DNA of 64,000 nt from Ignavibacterium sp. (GTDB taxonomy: Bacteria > Bacteroidota > Ignavibacteria > Ignavibacteriales > Ignavibacteriaceae): NCBI RefSeq assembly GCF_025998815.1, contig NZ_AP026678.1:1240001-1304000 (forward strand), in the 5' to 3' direction. Below are positions 34,273 through 43,288 of the stretch, one piece after another. The position numbers and the translations under genes are program-made. Each line of letters begins with the position of its first letter. The first letter of the stretch is position 1. The notes beneath the pieces were generated by a model. The model was not told the origin of the DNA, did not search any database, and saw nothing but the letters and a program-made list of their open reading frames with translations.

Positions 34273-34303
34273 AAAATAGGTCAGGATTTACCTGACCTAT
34301 TTT
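34273..34303. terminator. Strong hairpin terminator
   Basis: AAAATAGGTCAGG (34273-34285) pairs perfectly with CCTGACCTATTTT (34291-34303), with a five-base loop. T-rich flanks on both strands make it work in either direction. It ends the secreted-protein unit that stops at 34326. Confidence 0.9.
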
Positions 34304-34325
34304 CTTGAATCAATATTATTTTCCT

Positions 34326-36599
34326 CTATCGCAATAAAATCATTTTCTTTGTTTCGACAAAGTTGCCAACCTGCAGTTTGTAAAAATAAACTCCACTTGG
34401 TAGAGAGGAGGCATGCCTCGTCCCTACATCAGGAAATTCAACTTCATATATTCCCGCATCTCGGTATTCATTCACTAATGTGACAATTTCATTTCCAAGA
34501 ACATCATAAACTTTTAATGTTTGATGACCGCCTACTGGCGACTGCCAACTGATCTTTGTGCTTGGGTTGAATGGGTTTGGATAATTCTGAAATAGATTGA
34601 AATCCAGATTGGTTATATTATCATAATTTTCTTTTGAACCTGGTATTGGTCCTGAGCCAAACGGAATCATAACCATAGATCCTTTACCGATTACGAATAA
34701 ATCTCCCTTTGCATTAAAAGTCATATCAGTCATTGTACTAATTGGCATACTCAGGTAATCCCTTTCCCAAGTAGCTCCACCATTAGTAGTTGAATGAAAT
34801 TTATCTTTTTCATTCACAATTCCTTTAACTGAATCTAAAAAAATAAAATTGTCTAATATTAAATCTTCATAAGAGTCCAGAACTGGTCTCCAGGATTTTC
34901 CTGAGTTTGTTGTTTTAAGTAATTTATTTTTTGATAAAGCATAACCAGTTCTTTCATTAAGCATCTGAATTTTTTCCACTCTGCTTTCATAATCAATTAA
35001 GTGCCAGGAGAGTCCATAATCATAAGAATTAAGTAGAAATCCCTGCTCGGTAGAATTTGTAAAATATATTCCTACACCAAATATATTTCCCGGACTTACA
35101 ATGTTAGTGCTTGTAAAGAAAACATTTGATAATAAAGGTCCTTTTATCCAAGAATTGCCACCATCAGTGGATGAAATTAAATTTTTATATGCTGCAAATG
35201 CAATGATATCTTTGTTATAAACACTCAATGCCTGTAGTCCGGTGTAGTAAACCGGTGGAGTTAACTGAATCCAGGTTGCTCCAAAGTCAGTTGACTTTAT
35301 TATTTTGGTTTGTTCGATTATCATATAAATAACATTCTCTGCAATTCCCACTTTCCATATATAACCAAATTCATTGGGGAGAGATTTTTTGTGCCAGGTA
35401 TATCCTCCATTTGTTGTCAACAAGTAATTCTTGCCATACCATTTACTATAAGCAACACCTAATTGACTATCAGCATTGATTGGTTTAGAATCAAAAACAA
35501 CATTACTTAAAAAAATATCCCTTTCTGAGGTTATTTTCTGATAAGTATTACCTTTATCCACAGATTTGAAAATTCCCGAACTTGCAAATACGTAAATTGT
35601 TTGGTTGTCATCTGAAAATAAAGAAGAATAAAAAAAAGAATTACTATGAAAATCTGTTAATGGTTCTGAGTAACTCCAAGTATGCCCAAGGTCGGTAGTT
35701 TTCCTCTGAATAACAGTATTTTCTGTAGAAAAAATACCAGGATTGTGTCCAAGGAAAATCCATTCACTATCACTAATAGATATAATATTTTTATAAATTC
35801 CATCTCGAAATTCGACTATTGACCAAGTAACTCCCATATCAGTTGTTCTTTGAATAAAGCTAAAAACAACATTACTATCTGGTTTCGTAATATTTCCTAT
35901 TGCAAAACCAATTCCCGATGAATTAATTTTTATATCTGTATATCGAACCTGATGAGAGACACTTGAATTGAGACCGGTATTAATTTTTCGCCAGTTATAA
36001 CCTGCATTTGAACTATAATAAATAGAACCCTCATCTCCGCTAAAGTGAAAACTTCGCAATACCCAAACTTGATTTTCATTCAAAGCAAAGATTTTTGAAA
36101 AATAACCATACCCACCGAAAAAAGGTGGACTCGGAGTCAAAGTCCAACTGAGACCAGCATCATTAGTAATGAAAAATCCATTTGGGCCTAATTTCCAACC
36201 TCTGTTTCTTGAACCAAAGGTAACTAAATAGCTGGTCGAACCTGGAGTCGATTTAATACTCCAGTTTTTCCCTCCATCTGTGGTTCTGAATTCTCCTTTA
36301 GAGATATCAGTAATATAACCAATCATAGAATCAATAAAGGCAATCCCCTGTTCAGTAAAATCGCCGAGCGAGGAATTATTTTGTTTGGCATAAACAGGCA
36401 TTATTTCAAAGCTTTCAGAGCGAGTATCAAGTTTAATAACACAATTATCCTCACACCATAAGAAAGCTTTGCCATCAACTAATACCGACGAATACACTCT
36501 TTTATTTGGTGGTTCAGGAGAAATCCAATTCCAACTGGATTGGGAATAAGTTGATGATATAAATAAAGATAGAACAAAATAAAATATTAAATTTCTCAT
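34326..36599 (-). CDS. T9SS cargo protein with beta-propeller (BNR/Ycf48-like) repeats
   Basis: A 757-residue protein with a signal peptide (MRNLIFYFVLSLFISSTYSQ). It has many repeats of the Asp-box or sortilin/Ycf48 type (GGKNWSI, DAGLSWTL, NAGYNWRK, DMGVTWSI, DLGHTWSY, NGGYTWHK, DFGATWIQ, DGGNSWIK), spread over about residues 90-620 and forming one or two propellers. The C-terminal 85 residues are a type A T9SS sorting domain (FQNYPNPFNPSTKISWQSP to VETKKMILLR). The protein is exported across the outer membrane and attached or released by T9SS. Within the sorting domain the stretch TRHASSLPSG contains a palindromic DNA element at 34400-34427. The first of three genes in close order is at 38466, upstream of this one. 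Confidence 0.9.
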   Translation of the reverse strand: MRNLIFYFVLSLFISSTYSQSSWNWISPEPPNKRVYSSVLVDGKAFLWCEDNCVIKLDTRSESFEIMPVYAKQNNSSLGDFTEQGIAFIDSMIGYITDISKGEFRTTDGGKNWSIKSTPGSTSYLVTFGSRNRGWKLGPNGFFITNDAGLSWTLTPSPPFFGGYGYFSKIFALNENQVWVLRSFHFSGDEGSIYYSSNAGYNWRKINTGLNSSVSHQVRYTDIKINSSGIGFAIGNITKPDSNVVFSFIQRTTDMGVTWSIVEFRDGIYKNIISISDSEWIFLGHNPGIFSTENTVIQRKTTDLGHTWSYSEPLTDFHSNSFFYSSLFSDDNQTIYVFASSGIFKSVDKGNTYQKITSERDIFLSNVVFDSKPINADSQLGVAYSKWYGKNYLLTTNGGYTWHKKSLPNEFGYIWKVGIAENVIYMIIEQTKIIKSTDFGATWIQLTPPVYYTGLQALSVYNKDIIAFAAYKNLISSTDGGNSWIKGPLLSNVFFTSTNIVSPGNIFGVGIYFTNSTEQGFLLNSYDYGLSWHLIDYESRVEKIQMLNERTGYALSKNKLLKTTNSGKSWRPVLDSYEDLILDNFIFLDSVKGIVNEKDKFHSTTNGGATWERDYLSMPISTMTDMTFNAKGDLFVIGKGSMVMIPFGSGPIPGSKENYDNITNLDFNLFQNYPNPFNPSTKISWQSPVGGHQTLKVYDVLGNEIVTLVNEYRDAGIYEVEFPDVGTRHASSLPSGVYFYKLQVGNFVETKKMILLR
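34340..34589 (-). repeat. T9SS sorting-domain DNA repeat, copy 1
   Basis: A 250-bp block, aligned without gaps to 37401-37650 with about a dozen differences. It encodes the C-terminal sorting domain. The high DNA identity suggests recent exchange between the two genes. Confidence 0.9.
34400..34427. repeat. 28-bp palindromic repeat inside a coding region, copy 1
   Basis: Two 11-bp arms around a GCATGC core, with 9 of 11 arm positions pairing. The arms approach the consensus GTAGAGACGAG. It is in frame and encodes most of the GTRHASS stretch of the sorting domain. Confidence 0.75.
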
Positions 36600-36603
36600 C
36601 TTC

Positions 36604-37368
36604 TTATTCCTTATAAAGTATTACATCTCTTCGTAAAAGAAAATTTGAAATTAAGTCTACACTAATAATCGAGGGGAAATATCCTTCCTTAATAAAATAC
36701 AAATACACTCTGTTATTAATTTGCTTTGGGAAAGGATCATCTTCGACATATGTTATGAAAACTGTATCATTAATAAAAGCTTTTTGGTAATCAAAAAAGT
36801 AGGAACCATTTCTTTCGGTTATTGCATTCGGCTGCCCAAAGATACTTACTACAAATAAATTTTTCTCTGCAACTAATTCCTGACCTAAACTTCCTTTGGC
36901 AGTGAGAGTTATGATATAATTACCATTTTCCAACTGCTGGTTACTTACAATATCACCAAGGTATTGTTGATATAATCCATAGGCATAAGTTCCATTCAAG
37001 CTATAAACAATTTGACCGGAAATTTTATTTTTAATAGTTAATGTAATATCACAATCATATGGTAATGAAAATCTTATAAATGTTGAATTCTGAACGGGAT
37101 TTGGGAAATTTTGCTTCAGTTCAAAATCAAATGAACCAGGAGTAAAAAATTTGAAATTTTCTTTATTCAGGTTTGGATAGATAGGATAGTAATCATACCA
37201 GTATAAGCAGTAGATTTTTACATCTGGGATTGGTTTACCAGCGGTATCAACAACCATTCCCAAAACTCCGGAAGATTCTCTGGGTTCATTAACAATATTA
37301 TCTGAACAAGAATTAATAATAAGGAATAAAAGTCCGGCTAATATTAGCTTAATTATAAATATTTTCAT
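36604..37368 (-). CDS. Lipoprotein with internal sorting-domain-like segment
   Basis: A 254-residue protein with a lipoprotein signal (MKIFIIKLILAGLLFLIINSCSDN). A short carboxypeptidase-regulatory-like stretch follows (SSGVLGMVVDTAGKPIPDVKIY, about 33-54). The middle, about 88-175, reads FELKQNFPNPVQNSTFIRFS and continues as a FlgD/T9SS-type immunoglobulin-like fold (ENGNYIITLTAKG), although it is not at the C-terminus. The last 80 residues are unrecognised. It sits four bases before the start-side neighbour at 36599 and is probably co-transcribed with the two T9SS genes. It may be a surface partner of those cargo proteins. Confidence 0.7.
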   Translation of the reverse strand: MKIFIIKLILAGLLFLIINSCSDNIVNEPRESSGVLGMVVDTAGKPIPDVKIYCLYWYDYYPIYPNLNKENFKFFTPGSFDFELKQNFPNPVQNSTFIRFSLPYDCDITLTIKNKISGQIVYSLNGTYAYGLYQQYLGDIVSNQQLENGNYIITLTAKGSLGQELVAEKNLFVVSIFGQPNAITERNGSYFFDYQKAFINDTVFITYVEDDPFPKQINNRVYLYFIKEGYFPSIISVDLISNFLLRRDVILYKE

Positions 37369-37386
37369 ATTTACTTCGTTTATAAT

Positions 37387-38466
37387 TTATTTTATCAGTA
37401 TCATTTTCTTTGTTTCGACAAAGTTGCCAACCTGCAGTTTGTAAAAATAAACTCCACTTGGTAAAGACGAGGCATGCCTTGTCTCTACATTAGGAAATTC
37501 AACTTCATATCTTCCTGCATCTCTGTATTCATTCACTAATGTGACAATTTCATTTCCAAGAACATCATAAACCTTTAATGTTTGATGAGCGCCTACTGGC
37601 GACTGCCAACTGATTTTTGTGCTTGGGTTAAATGGGTTTGGATAATTCTGGTAAAGTTTAAATTCATTTACTACTAATGATTCATCATCCACACCAACTA
37701 TTTGATCAATTACATCAATTGTTCTTCCGGGAATATAGAAAGGTGGAATTCCGAGCAGAGATAAATCAACTCCTTTTGATGGTTGATATGCTTTCACTAA
37801 CCAATTGCCTGGTGCAATCCAGTTTGTATCTTCTATCGAAAATAACGGAATAGGAATTGGTCCTAACAAATAAGAGAACTCCCATTGCGTTGTAAACTTT
37901 TTACAATCGAATGTGCCTAAGACTGTGTTTATGGTTTGATCATTATTTCTTACGGCAGAATATTTAAATCTGATATTGTATGTTGAAATTAATGTGTCTT
38001 TTTGAAGAAGCGTATATCTTGTTCCAGTGTTAGCGGCGAATCTGTAAACAGAATACCAGTCCTGGAGTGATCTGAAAAAATTCAGAAAGTTAAAATTAGG
38101 ATCTAATCCAAGTGAATCTAATTGATTCAGGAAAGTTTCAATACCCGAAACACTGAAATACTCATAACCATCTGTTCCCTGAAAGCTATAGAAAATAGAA
38201 TCTGTGTATGACTGCAAAAGAATTGTTTGCAAAGGTCCTTCTTTGGAAAGAACAATATTGGCAGTTCTGCCCTGATATGATTGAACAAGAGCAAAAGAGT
38301 CCTGTCTGAAGAAAGTAAGATTTGTAAGAGGATTATTTAGTGAATCCAATGGTGTTACCTGATAATTCCACAAATAGCCGGTTGCTGATGGGAAATAATC
38401 ACTCGCTTGCTGAGGAAAAACTGAAGTACTAATTAGTAAAAAAATTGTCAATAAAAATCTTTTCAT
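37387..38466 (-). CDS. T9SS cargo protein of unknown function
   Basis: A 359-residue protein with a signal peptide (MKRFLLTIFLLISTSVFPQQ). The N-terminal 250 residues contain no recognised domain but have the feel of secreted beta proteins (YFPSATGYLWNYQVTPLDS, GTFDCKKFTTQWEFSY). The C-terminal domain (about 270-359) is a type A T9SS sorting domain nearly identical in DNA to that of the 34326 gene (YQNYPNPFNPSTKISWQSP to ETKKMILIK). An in-frame palindromic element lies at 37461-37488. Upstream by 60 bp is the TonB receptor gene. Confidence 0.85.
   Translation of the reverse strand: MKRFLLTIFLLISTSVFPQQASDYFPSATGYLWNYQVTPLDSLNNPLTNLTFFRQDSFALVQSYQGRTANIVLSKEGPLQTILLQSYTDSIFYSFQGTDGYEYFSVSGIETFLNQLDSLGLDPNFNFLNFFRSLQDWYSVYRFAANTGTRYTLLQKDTLISTYNIRFKYSAVRNNDQTINTVLGTFDCKKFTTQWEFSYLLGPIPIPLFSIEDTNWIAPGNWLVKAYQPSKGVDLSLLGIPPFYIPGRTIDVIDQIVGVDDESLVVNEFKLYQNYPNPFNPSTKISWQSPVGAHQTLKVYDVLGNEIVTLVNEYRDAGRYEVEFPNVETRHASSLPSGVYFYKLQVGNFVETKKMILIK
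37401..37650 (-). repeat. T9SS sorting-domain DNA repeat, copy 2
   Basis: Second copy of the 250-bp block at 34340-34589, with an offset of 3061 bp and no gaps. Confidence 0.9.
37461..37488. repeat. 28-bp palindromic repeat inside a coding region, copy 2
   Basis: Same architecture as 34400-34427, with a GCATGC core and 9 of 11 paired arm positions. Its mismatches fall at different places, so both copies could derive from one perfect palindrome. It encodes part of VETRHASS. Confidence 0.75.
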
Positions 38467-38526
38467 AAGCTTACCTCGTGATGTTGGGATATTTTAATCG
38501 GATTAAAACCTACTTACTTAAAATTA

Positions 38527-40686
38527 TTATAAGATTAAATTAAATCCGAATGAAAAATTTCTAATCGGTTTAAGGTTACCAACCAGCTCAACATAATTAT
38601 AATTAAAAATATTTTTAGCATTAAAATAAACCGTTGCAGGCAATCCAAATGATATTAAATCATAACTTAAACTGACATCCGTCTGATAAATGGAAACCCG
38701 CAATTGACCGTCGCGAACAATTCCCAAATCAATAAGTTCATTATCAATCTCTTCAACTCTGCTTTGATATCTGAAAAAAATTCCCAATCCAAAATGCCAG
38801 TTTGTAAATTCCACAGAGCCAGTGAAACTATGCTTTGGTCTGTACTTCAATGGTTTTCCTTCTTCAACATCTTTTGAATTCAAAAAAGTGTAAGCCAAAT
38901 TTGATTTAAGAATTCCTGGAATGATGTTTATAGTTGAACCGATTTCAAAACCTTGTATTCTTGCTCTCAGAAGATTGTTAAAAAATATCAAACCATCGGA
39001 TGGATCAACGCTTGCTTCAATCATTTTGTAATATTCATTTTGGAATACAGCAAAATCAATTTCGAATATAGTTTGATAGGAATAGTTTACTCCAAATTCA
39101 ATAGTTAAATTTCTTTCAGGTTTGATATCAGGATTTGGCTTAACTGTTATTCCACTTGTTGATGTTGAAGTAAAAGCTTCAGCAAGAGTTGGATTTCTGA
39201 AACCTGTACCGAGTGAAGATCTGAAAATAAGATTTTCATATAACTTATAGTTAAAACCAATTTTAGGTGAAAGCGAACCGGAAGATTCTAACGAATCAAG
39301 TTTACCGTAATCATATCTTAATCCCAAAGAAACAATGAGTGGGAAATCGAAATTAATGTCTGCTACAGAATATAAACCAGCACTTATTGCATCAGGATTT
39401 CCAAATAAACTTGAGTTTACTTTTGATGGAATGACTTCAGCGCCTGATGTAAGAATAATATTTTTATTTAAACCCGAAGTAACCTGAGTTTCAAATCTGT
39501 ATAAATGTGAATTCGAAATATTTGATGGTACTGAGTTATCAGAAAAATTATTTCTGTAATAACTTCCTTTTATAAACAAAATCGTTTCATCACTCAGAAG
39601 ATTTTTATAAACTAATCCAAGTAAGTACCTGTTTGTTTCTATACGGTTTGCAGAAACAAAATCAGAATTAATCAATGCATTTCTCGAATCTTTCCAGTAA
39701 AGAAAATTTCCCGCTCTTTTATTGAATGAGTTAGCTAAAAACATCAATGATGATTTTGGACTGAATACATATTGCATTTTCAAAAAGCCAATATACTTTT
39801 TTGAAAAATCATCCCGACGATAACTTAAATCTTCAAGTCGCGTTAAAGATAAATTTAATCCGAAATTATTAAATGAGTTTGAATGAGAAACTGTAACTCC
39901 ATTAAATGGTCTGAATTCATCTGACCAATTCCATTCCTGATAGAATGGTTTATCATAAAATCCATAATAAGCATTTACCATTGTTCTTGGAAAAGCTGAA
40001 ATCTCTCTTGTGATGGCACTTACAACACCACCAATAGCTGACGAACCATAAAGAGAACTGGCAGCGCCTTTTACTATTTCAACTCTTTGAATTTCAGTTG
40101 TTGGAATCATTTCCCAAACTATTTCGCCAGTGTCGCCGGTATAAAAAGGAAGTCCATCAATTGTAACTAATGCTCTTGCACCAGCACCACGACTATAACC
40201 ACTCGAGCCACGAATGCTTATCTGGTCTTCAGTCATATTAACACCAGGAACAAAACGCATTGCTGATTCAAGATTGCGAAAATTTCTTTCGATAAGTTTA
40301 GTTCCGTAAATAATTTCTGTGCTTACCGGAAGCTCGGATTTTTTTTGTTCATACTTTCCGGCAGTAACAATTATCTCATCTGTTTTTATTGCTTCCGGAA
40401 TAAGTATAAAATCAATATTCATATTTTTGTTGATGAAAATTTTCTGTCGCTTTTTAGCGTAACCAATTGCAGAAATTTCTAATTCGTAGTTTCCGGCAGG
40501 AACATTTTTAATTTGAAAATATCCCTTTTCGTTAGTCGCATCACCAAAAGATGTATTCAGAAGATAGACATTAACTCCGGGAATCGGAGTAAACTCCGGA
40601 TCGGTTATTCGCCCGGTTAGTTCGAATGATTGTGAATAACTTATAAACGAAAAAATTATTAAGAATGTTAAAAAGATTGTGCTCAT
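38527..40686 (-). CDS. TonB-dependent outer-membrane receptor
   Basis: A 719-residue complete receptor. A signal peptide (to about 18) is followed by a carboxypeptidase-regulatory-like domain (20-100: GRITDPEFTPIPGVNVYLLN, YELEISAIGYAKK). The TonB plug (about 110-225) contains MRFVPGVNMTEDQISIRGS, VTIDGLPFYTGDTGE and VEIVKGAASSLYGSSAIGGV. A 22-strand-type barrel ends with NFSFGFNLIL. The substrate is unknown. The gene follows a small lipoprotein gene (gap eight bases) that itself overlaps the Asp-box T9SS gene at 41213. These three probably act together, for example in capture and uptake of a ligand. Confidence 0.93.
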   Translation of the reverse strand: MSTIFLTFLIIFSFISYSQSFELTGRITDPEFTPIPGVNVYLLNTSFGDATNEKGYFQIKNVPAGNYELEISAIGYAKKRQKIFINKNMNIDFILIPEAIKTDEIIVTAGKYEQKKSELPVSTEIIYGTKLIERNFRNLESAMRFVPGVNMTEDQISIRGSSGYSRGAGARALVTIDGLPFYTGDTGEIVWEMIPTTEIQRVEIVKGAASSLYGSSAIGGVVSAITREISAFPRTMVNAYYGFYDKPFYQEWNWSDEFRPFNGVTVSHSNSFNNFGLNLSLTRLEDLSYRRDDFSKKYIGFLKMQYVFSPKSSLMFLANSFNKRAGNFLYWKDSRNALINSDFVSANRIETNRYLLGLVYKNLLSDETILFIKGSYYRNNFSDNSVPSNISNSHLYRFETQVTSGLNKNIILTSGAEVIPSKVNSSLFGNPDAISAGLYSVADINFDFPLIVSLGLRYDYGKLDSLESSGSLSPKIGFNYKLYENLIFRSSLGTGFRNPTLAEAFTSTSTSGITVKPNPDIKPERNLTIEFGVNYSYQTIFEIDFAVFQNEYYKMIEASVDPSDGLIFFNNLLRARIQGFEIGSTINIIPGILKSNLAYTFLNSKDVEEGKPLKYRPKHSFTGSVEFTNWHFGLGIFFRYQSRVEEIDNELIDLGIVRDGQLRVSIYQTDVSLSYDLISFGLPATVYFNAKNIFNYNYVELVGNLKPIRNFSFGFNLIL

Positions 40687-40694
40687 AATTTCTA

Positions 40695-41216
40695 TTATCC
40701 GCCTGGTGGTTGTGGTGGAAGTTTATTGAAATCTACTCTTATGTTTACATTTCTTGTAATTTTATTTTCCTCAATAACAAGAACTCCGGGCTTTGTTGTA
40801 TCATTGTTTGTATAATAGATACCCGAGACAAACCAGTCTTTTCTTGCAAGCGATAATTCATCAGTAGTTTGGTGTGCAACTGCAACATAAGCATATTCAC
40901 CTGGTTCAAAAGGACCCGGTGAAACAGGAATAATCGCACTATCAAGTGAACTGAATTTGTAAGATTGCACTCCGAATGGAATTTCGTTGCTGAGATATTT
41001 CAGATTAGTAATTACAAAATCTGATGGTTGAAGTAAAGGATTTTTAAATACAACCAAATAAGTTCTTTTGATGCTATCAGGCCAGGGACTAACAAAGTAA
41101 ATTGTTCCCTCAAATCCGGAGACTTCGGGTTGTTCAGCTAAAGGAGAAATACCGTGATCGCAGGATAAAAGAGAAAAAATTAAAATTAGTACAGCAATTG
41201 TTAAAAAATTTTTCAT
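40695..41216 (-). CDS. Lipoprotein of unknown function in a TonB operon
   Basis: A 173-residue protein with a lipoprotein signal (MKNFLTIAVLILIFSLLSCDHG). The mature part starts with a beta-like segment (FEGTIYFVSPWPDSIKRTYL, about 35-54) and ends with IRVDFNKLPPQPPGG. I recognise no family. Its start overlaps the end of the upstream Asp-box gene by four bases, and the TonB receptor begins eight bases after its stop, so translational coupling is likely. A role as the surface partner of the receptor is inferred from position only. Confidence 0.7.
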   Translation of the reverse strand: MKNFLTIAVLILIFSLLSCDHGISPLAEQPEVSGFEGTIYFVSPWPDSIKRTYLVVFKNPLLQPSDFVITNLKYLSNEIPFGVQSYKFSSLDSAIIPVSPGPFEPGEYAYVAVAHQTTDELSLARKDWFVSGIYYTNNDTTKPGVLVIEENKITRNVNIRVDFNKLPPQPPGG

Positions 41217-43054
41217 TTCATGTAAATCAGCTTTTTTACAATAGTTGATCTGCCGTCGTTAAGTTCATAAAAATACATTCCTGTTGGGAAACTATACTCA
41301 CTAAAATTAATTTCTCTCTCGTATATACCTGGTTCTAAAATTTCATTGACAAAAGTTAAAACTTCCCTGCCAAGCATATCATACAACTTCAAAGTAATCC
41401 ATCTGGTATCTGCTGTTGCGAATCTTAGTACAGTTCTGTTATTAAAAGGATTTGGATAATTCTGTTCGAGAAAAAGAAAACTAACAGTCTGAAGGTTTAT
41501 TTCAACTTCATTTGAGAACTGAAATTTTCCATCATAGTCAATTTGTTTTAATCTGTAAGAATATACTCCATCCTCAAATGGTGTATCTGTAAAGTTATAA
41601 TATTGTTTTTCAGAAGTTGTTCCTTTTCCATCAACAAATCCTATTGTTACATAATCAGAATTATGAAATTTTCGCTGAACCTCGAATCCCCTGTTATTTA
41701 TTTCGCTTGCTGTCTGCCAGGATAAAAGAACTTTTTTATCATCGAGTTTTGAAGCGGTGAAACTTTCAAGTTCAACAGGAACGAAAACAAGTGAGTCGTT
41801 AATAATAGCAGTCCAAACACTAAGTGCAGAACCATCCAACCTCATCCAAATCGGATAAACTTTTTTATTAAATGCAGCAATGTTTGTATAATCGCCGAAG
41901 AAAATATTTGATGATGGAATAAATGAAGATTCACTTACCTTAAAGTTAGTAAATGTTTCACCTCCGTTAGTTGAGCGGGCAACATAAACATCTGTAGCAT
42001 TGCCAGATGTATTTCTTCTGTCATAAAAAACAATGTAGATGGCTCCTGTTGTTTGATCAATTGTCATCCAGGTAAAAAACTGATGACGATTAGTATTATC
42101 ATCATTTACCTTTAAAGGTGATGACCAGGTATTTCCACCGTCAGTTGATTTAACAAAGAAGACATCTGTATTATTTGTTCCGTTTCTCTGATCAGACCAG
42201 TTTATATAAATGTTACCACGATATTGTGATTGACTTGTGTCGCAAGCAGTAATTGGTAAGCCATTGCAACGGTAAATTCCGGATACATCAAAGTCCCAAC
42301 CACCTGGGATATTGCTGACGAAGATATCAGTTCCCCAGGTTAATCCTCCGTCTGTTGATTTATCGAAAACCAAACCAAGTGGTCCTGCCCAGCTAACATA
42401 AATTTCACCGTTCGGTCCAACACAAGGGACTGCACCTTCAACAGTGTTGTCGCTGTCGATACAATCTCCGCTTCGATCGCTTATTGTTATTGCATTACTC
42501 CAGGTTAATCCTTTATCAGTTGAGCGCGAAAATTTTATTCTTGATGAATCATTTGGACTTGAACTTCCATAATCATCAAATTCTGTCCAACACACATAAA
42601 CATTCCCTTTGAATTGACTGCTGTGCATATCAACTGCAATCCATTCTTTATCCTGATTTTTAGGACTCAGAAAACCTATTCCTGCACCATCATTCCAGCT
42701 TAGACCATTATCAGTTGATCGCTGAATAACAATTCTATCAATCCAGTAACCCGGGAAAGGTGGATTGGAAAGATGACCGTAATACAAATATCCAAGTTCA
42801 TCATAAACAACAACGGGATCACCCCAAACTCCAAAGGATGATGATAAAAATGAAGTACTCCAGTTATAACCTCCATCAGAAGATCTGAAAAAGTGATTGA
42901 TATTAGCTCCTGCTGAAAGATAATTTGGATTTACCGGATTTATTGCAATTGAAACTTCCTCTGGCTGATTGCTTGTGGGTGAATCAACACGAACATTAAG
43001 GTATTGTGCGTATGAAAGGATGGAGAAGCAACAAATGATAATCAATGTTTTCAT
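41213..43054 (-). CDS. T9SS cargo protein with sialidase-like (Asp-box) beta-propeller
   Basis: A 613-residue protein with a short signal peptide (MKTLIIICCFSILSYAQ). The propeller (about 20-420) carries repeated Asp-boxes (SDGGYNWS, STDNGLSWND, STDKGLTWS, STDGGLTWG, STDGGNTWS, STNGGETF). A fibronectin-like domain follows (about 430-520: LLSWQTASEINNRGFEVQRK). The C-terminus is a type A T9SS sorting domain (EQNYPNPFNNRTVLRF to IVKKLIYMK) of a different lineage from the pair at 34326 and 37387 and without the palindrome. Asp-box propellers occur in sialidases but also in non-catalytic surface proteins; I did not verify the sialidase catalytic residues. It heads a three-gene unit with a lipoprotein and a TonB receptor. 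Confidence 0.88.
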   Translation of the reverse strand: MKTLIIICCFSILSYAQYLNVRVDSPTSNQPEEVSIAINPVNPNYLSAGANINHFFRSSDGGYNWSTSFLSSSFGVWGDPVVVYDELGYLYYGHLSNPPFPGYWIDRIVIQRSTDNGLSWNDGAGIGFLSPKNQDKEWIAVDMHSSQFKGNVYVCWTEFDDYGSSSPNDSSRIKFSRSTDKGLTWSNAITISDRSGDCIDSDNTVEGAVPCVGPNGEIYVSWAGPLGLVFDKSTDGGLTWGTDIFVSNIPGGWDFDVSGIYRCNGLPITACDTSQSQYRGNIYINWSDQRNGTNNTDVFFVKSTDGGNTWSSPLKVNDDNTNRHQFFTWMTIDQTTGAIYIVFYDRRNTSGNATDVYVARSTNGGETFTNFKVSESSFIPSSNIFFGDYTNIAAFNKKVYPIWMRLDGSALSVWTAIINDSLVFVPVELESFTASKLDDKKVLLSWQTASEINNRGFEVQRKFHNSDYVTIGFVDGKGTTSEKQYYNFTDTPFEDGVYSYRLKQIDYDGKFQFSNEVEINLQTVSFLFLEQNYPNPFNNRTVLRFATADTRWITLKLYDMLGREVLTFVNEILEPGIYEREINFSEYSFPTGMYFYELNDGRSTIVKKLIYMK

Positions 43055-43240
43055 GCTATCCCTTTATAAAGATGGGAAATTTTCACTACTATCTTAATCA
43101 AAATGATTTTTATTTCAAATTAACTTTTAAATCACAATAATGATATACTTTTTTCAGTTACGAAAAGCAGAACAATCCATTTTTTCAGTAAATCTTTTTA
43201 ACCGAGTGATTTAAACACTTGAAATTATCCAAAGCACAAA

Positions 43241-43271
43241 TTGACAATCCATTCTTTTCTATTTTTACACT
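43241..43271 (+). promoter_or_regulatory. Possible promoter for the YitT gene
   Basis: TTGACA at 43241-43246 and TACACT at 43266-43271, with a 19-base spacer, lie 18 bp before the start. The -10 match and spacing are imperfect. Confidence 0.3.
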
Positions 43272-43288
43272 AAAATTCCGGAGAAAGT

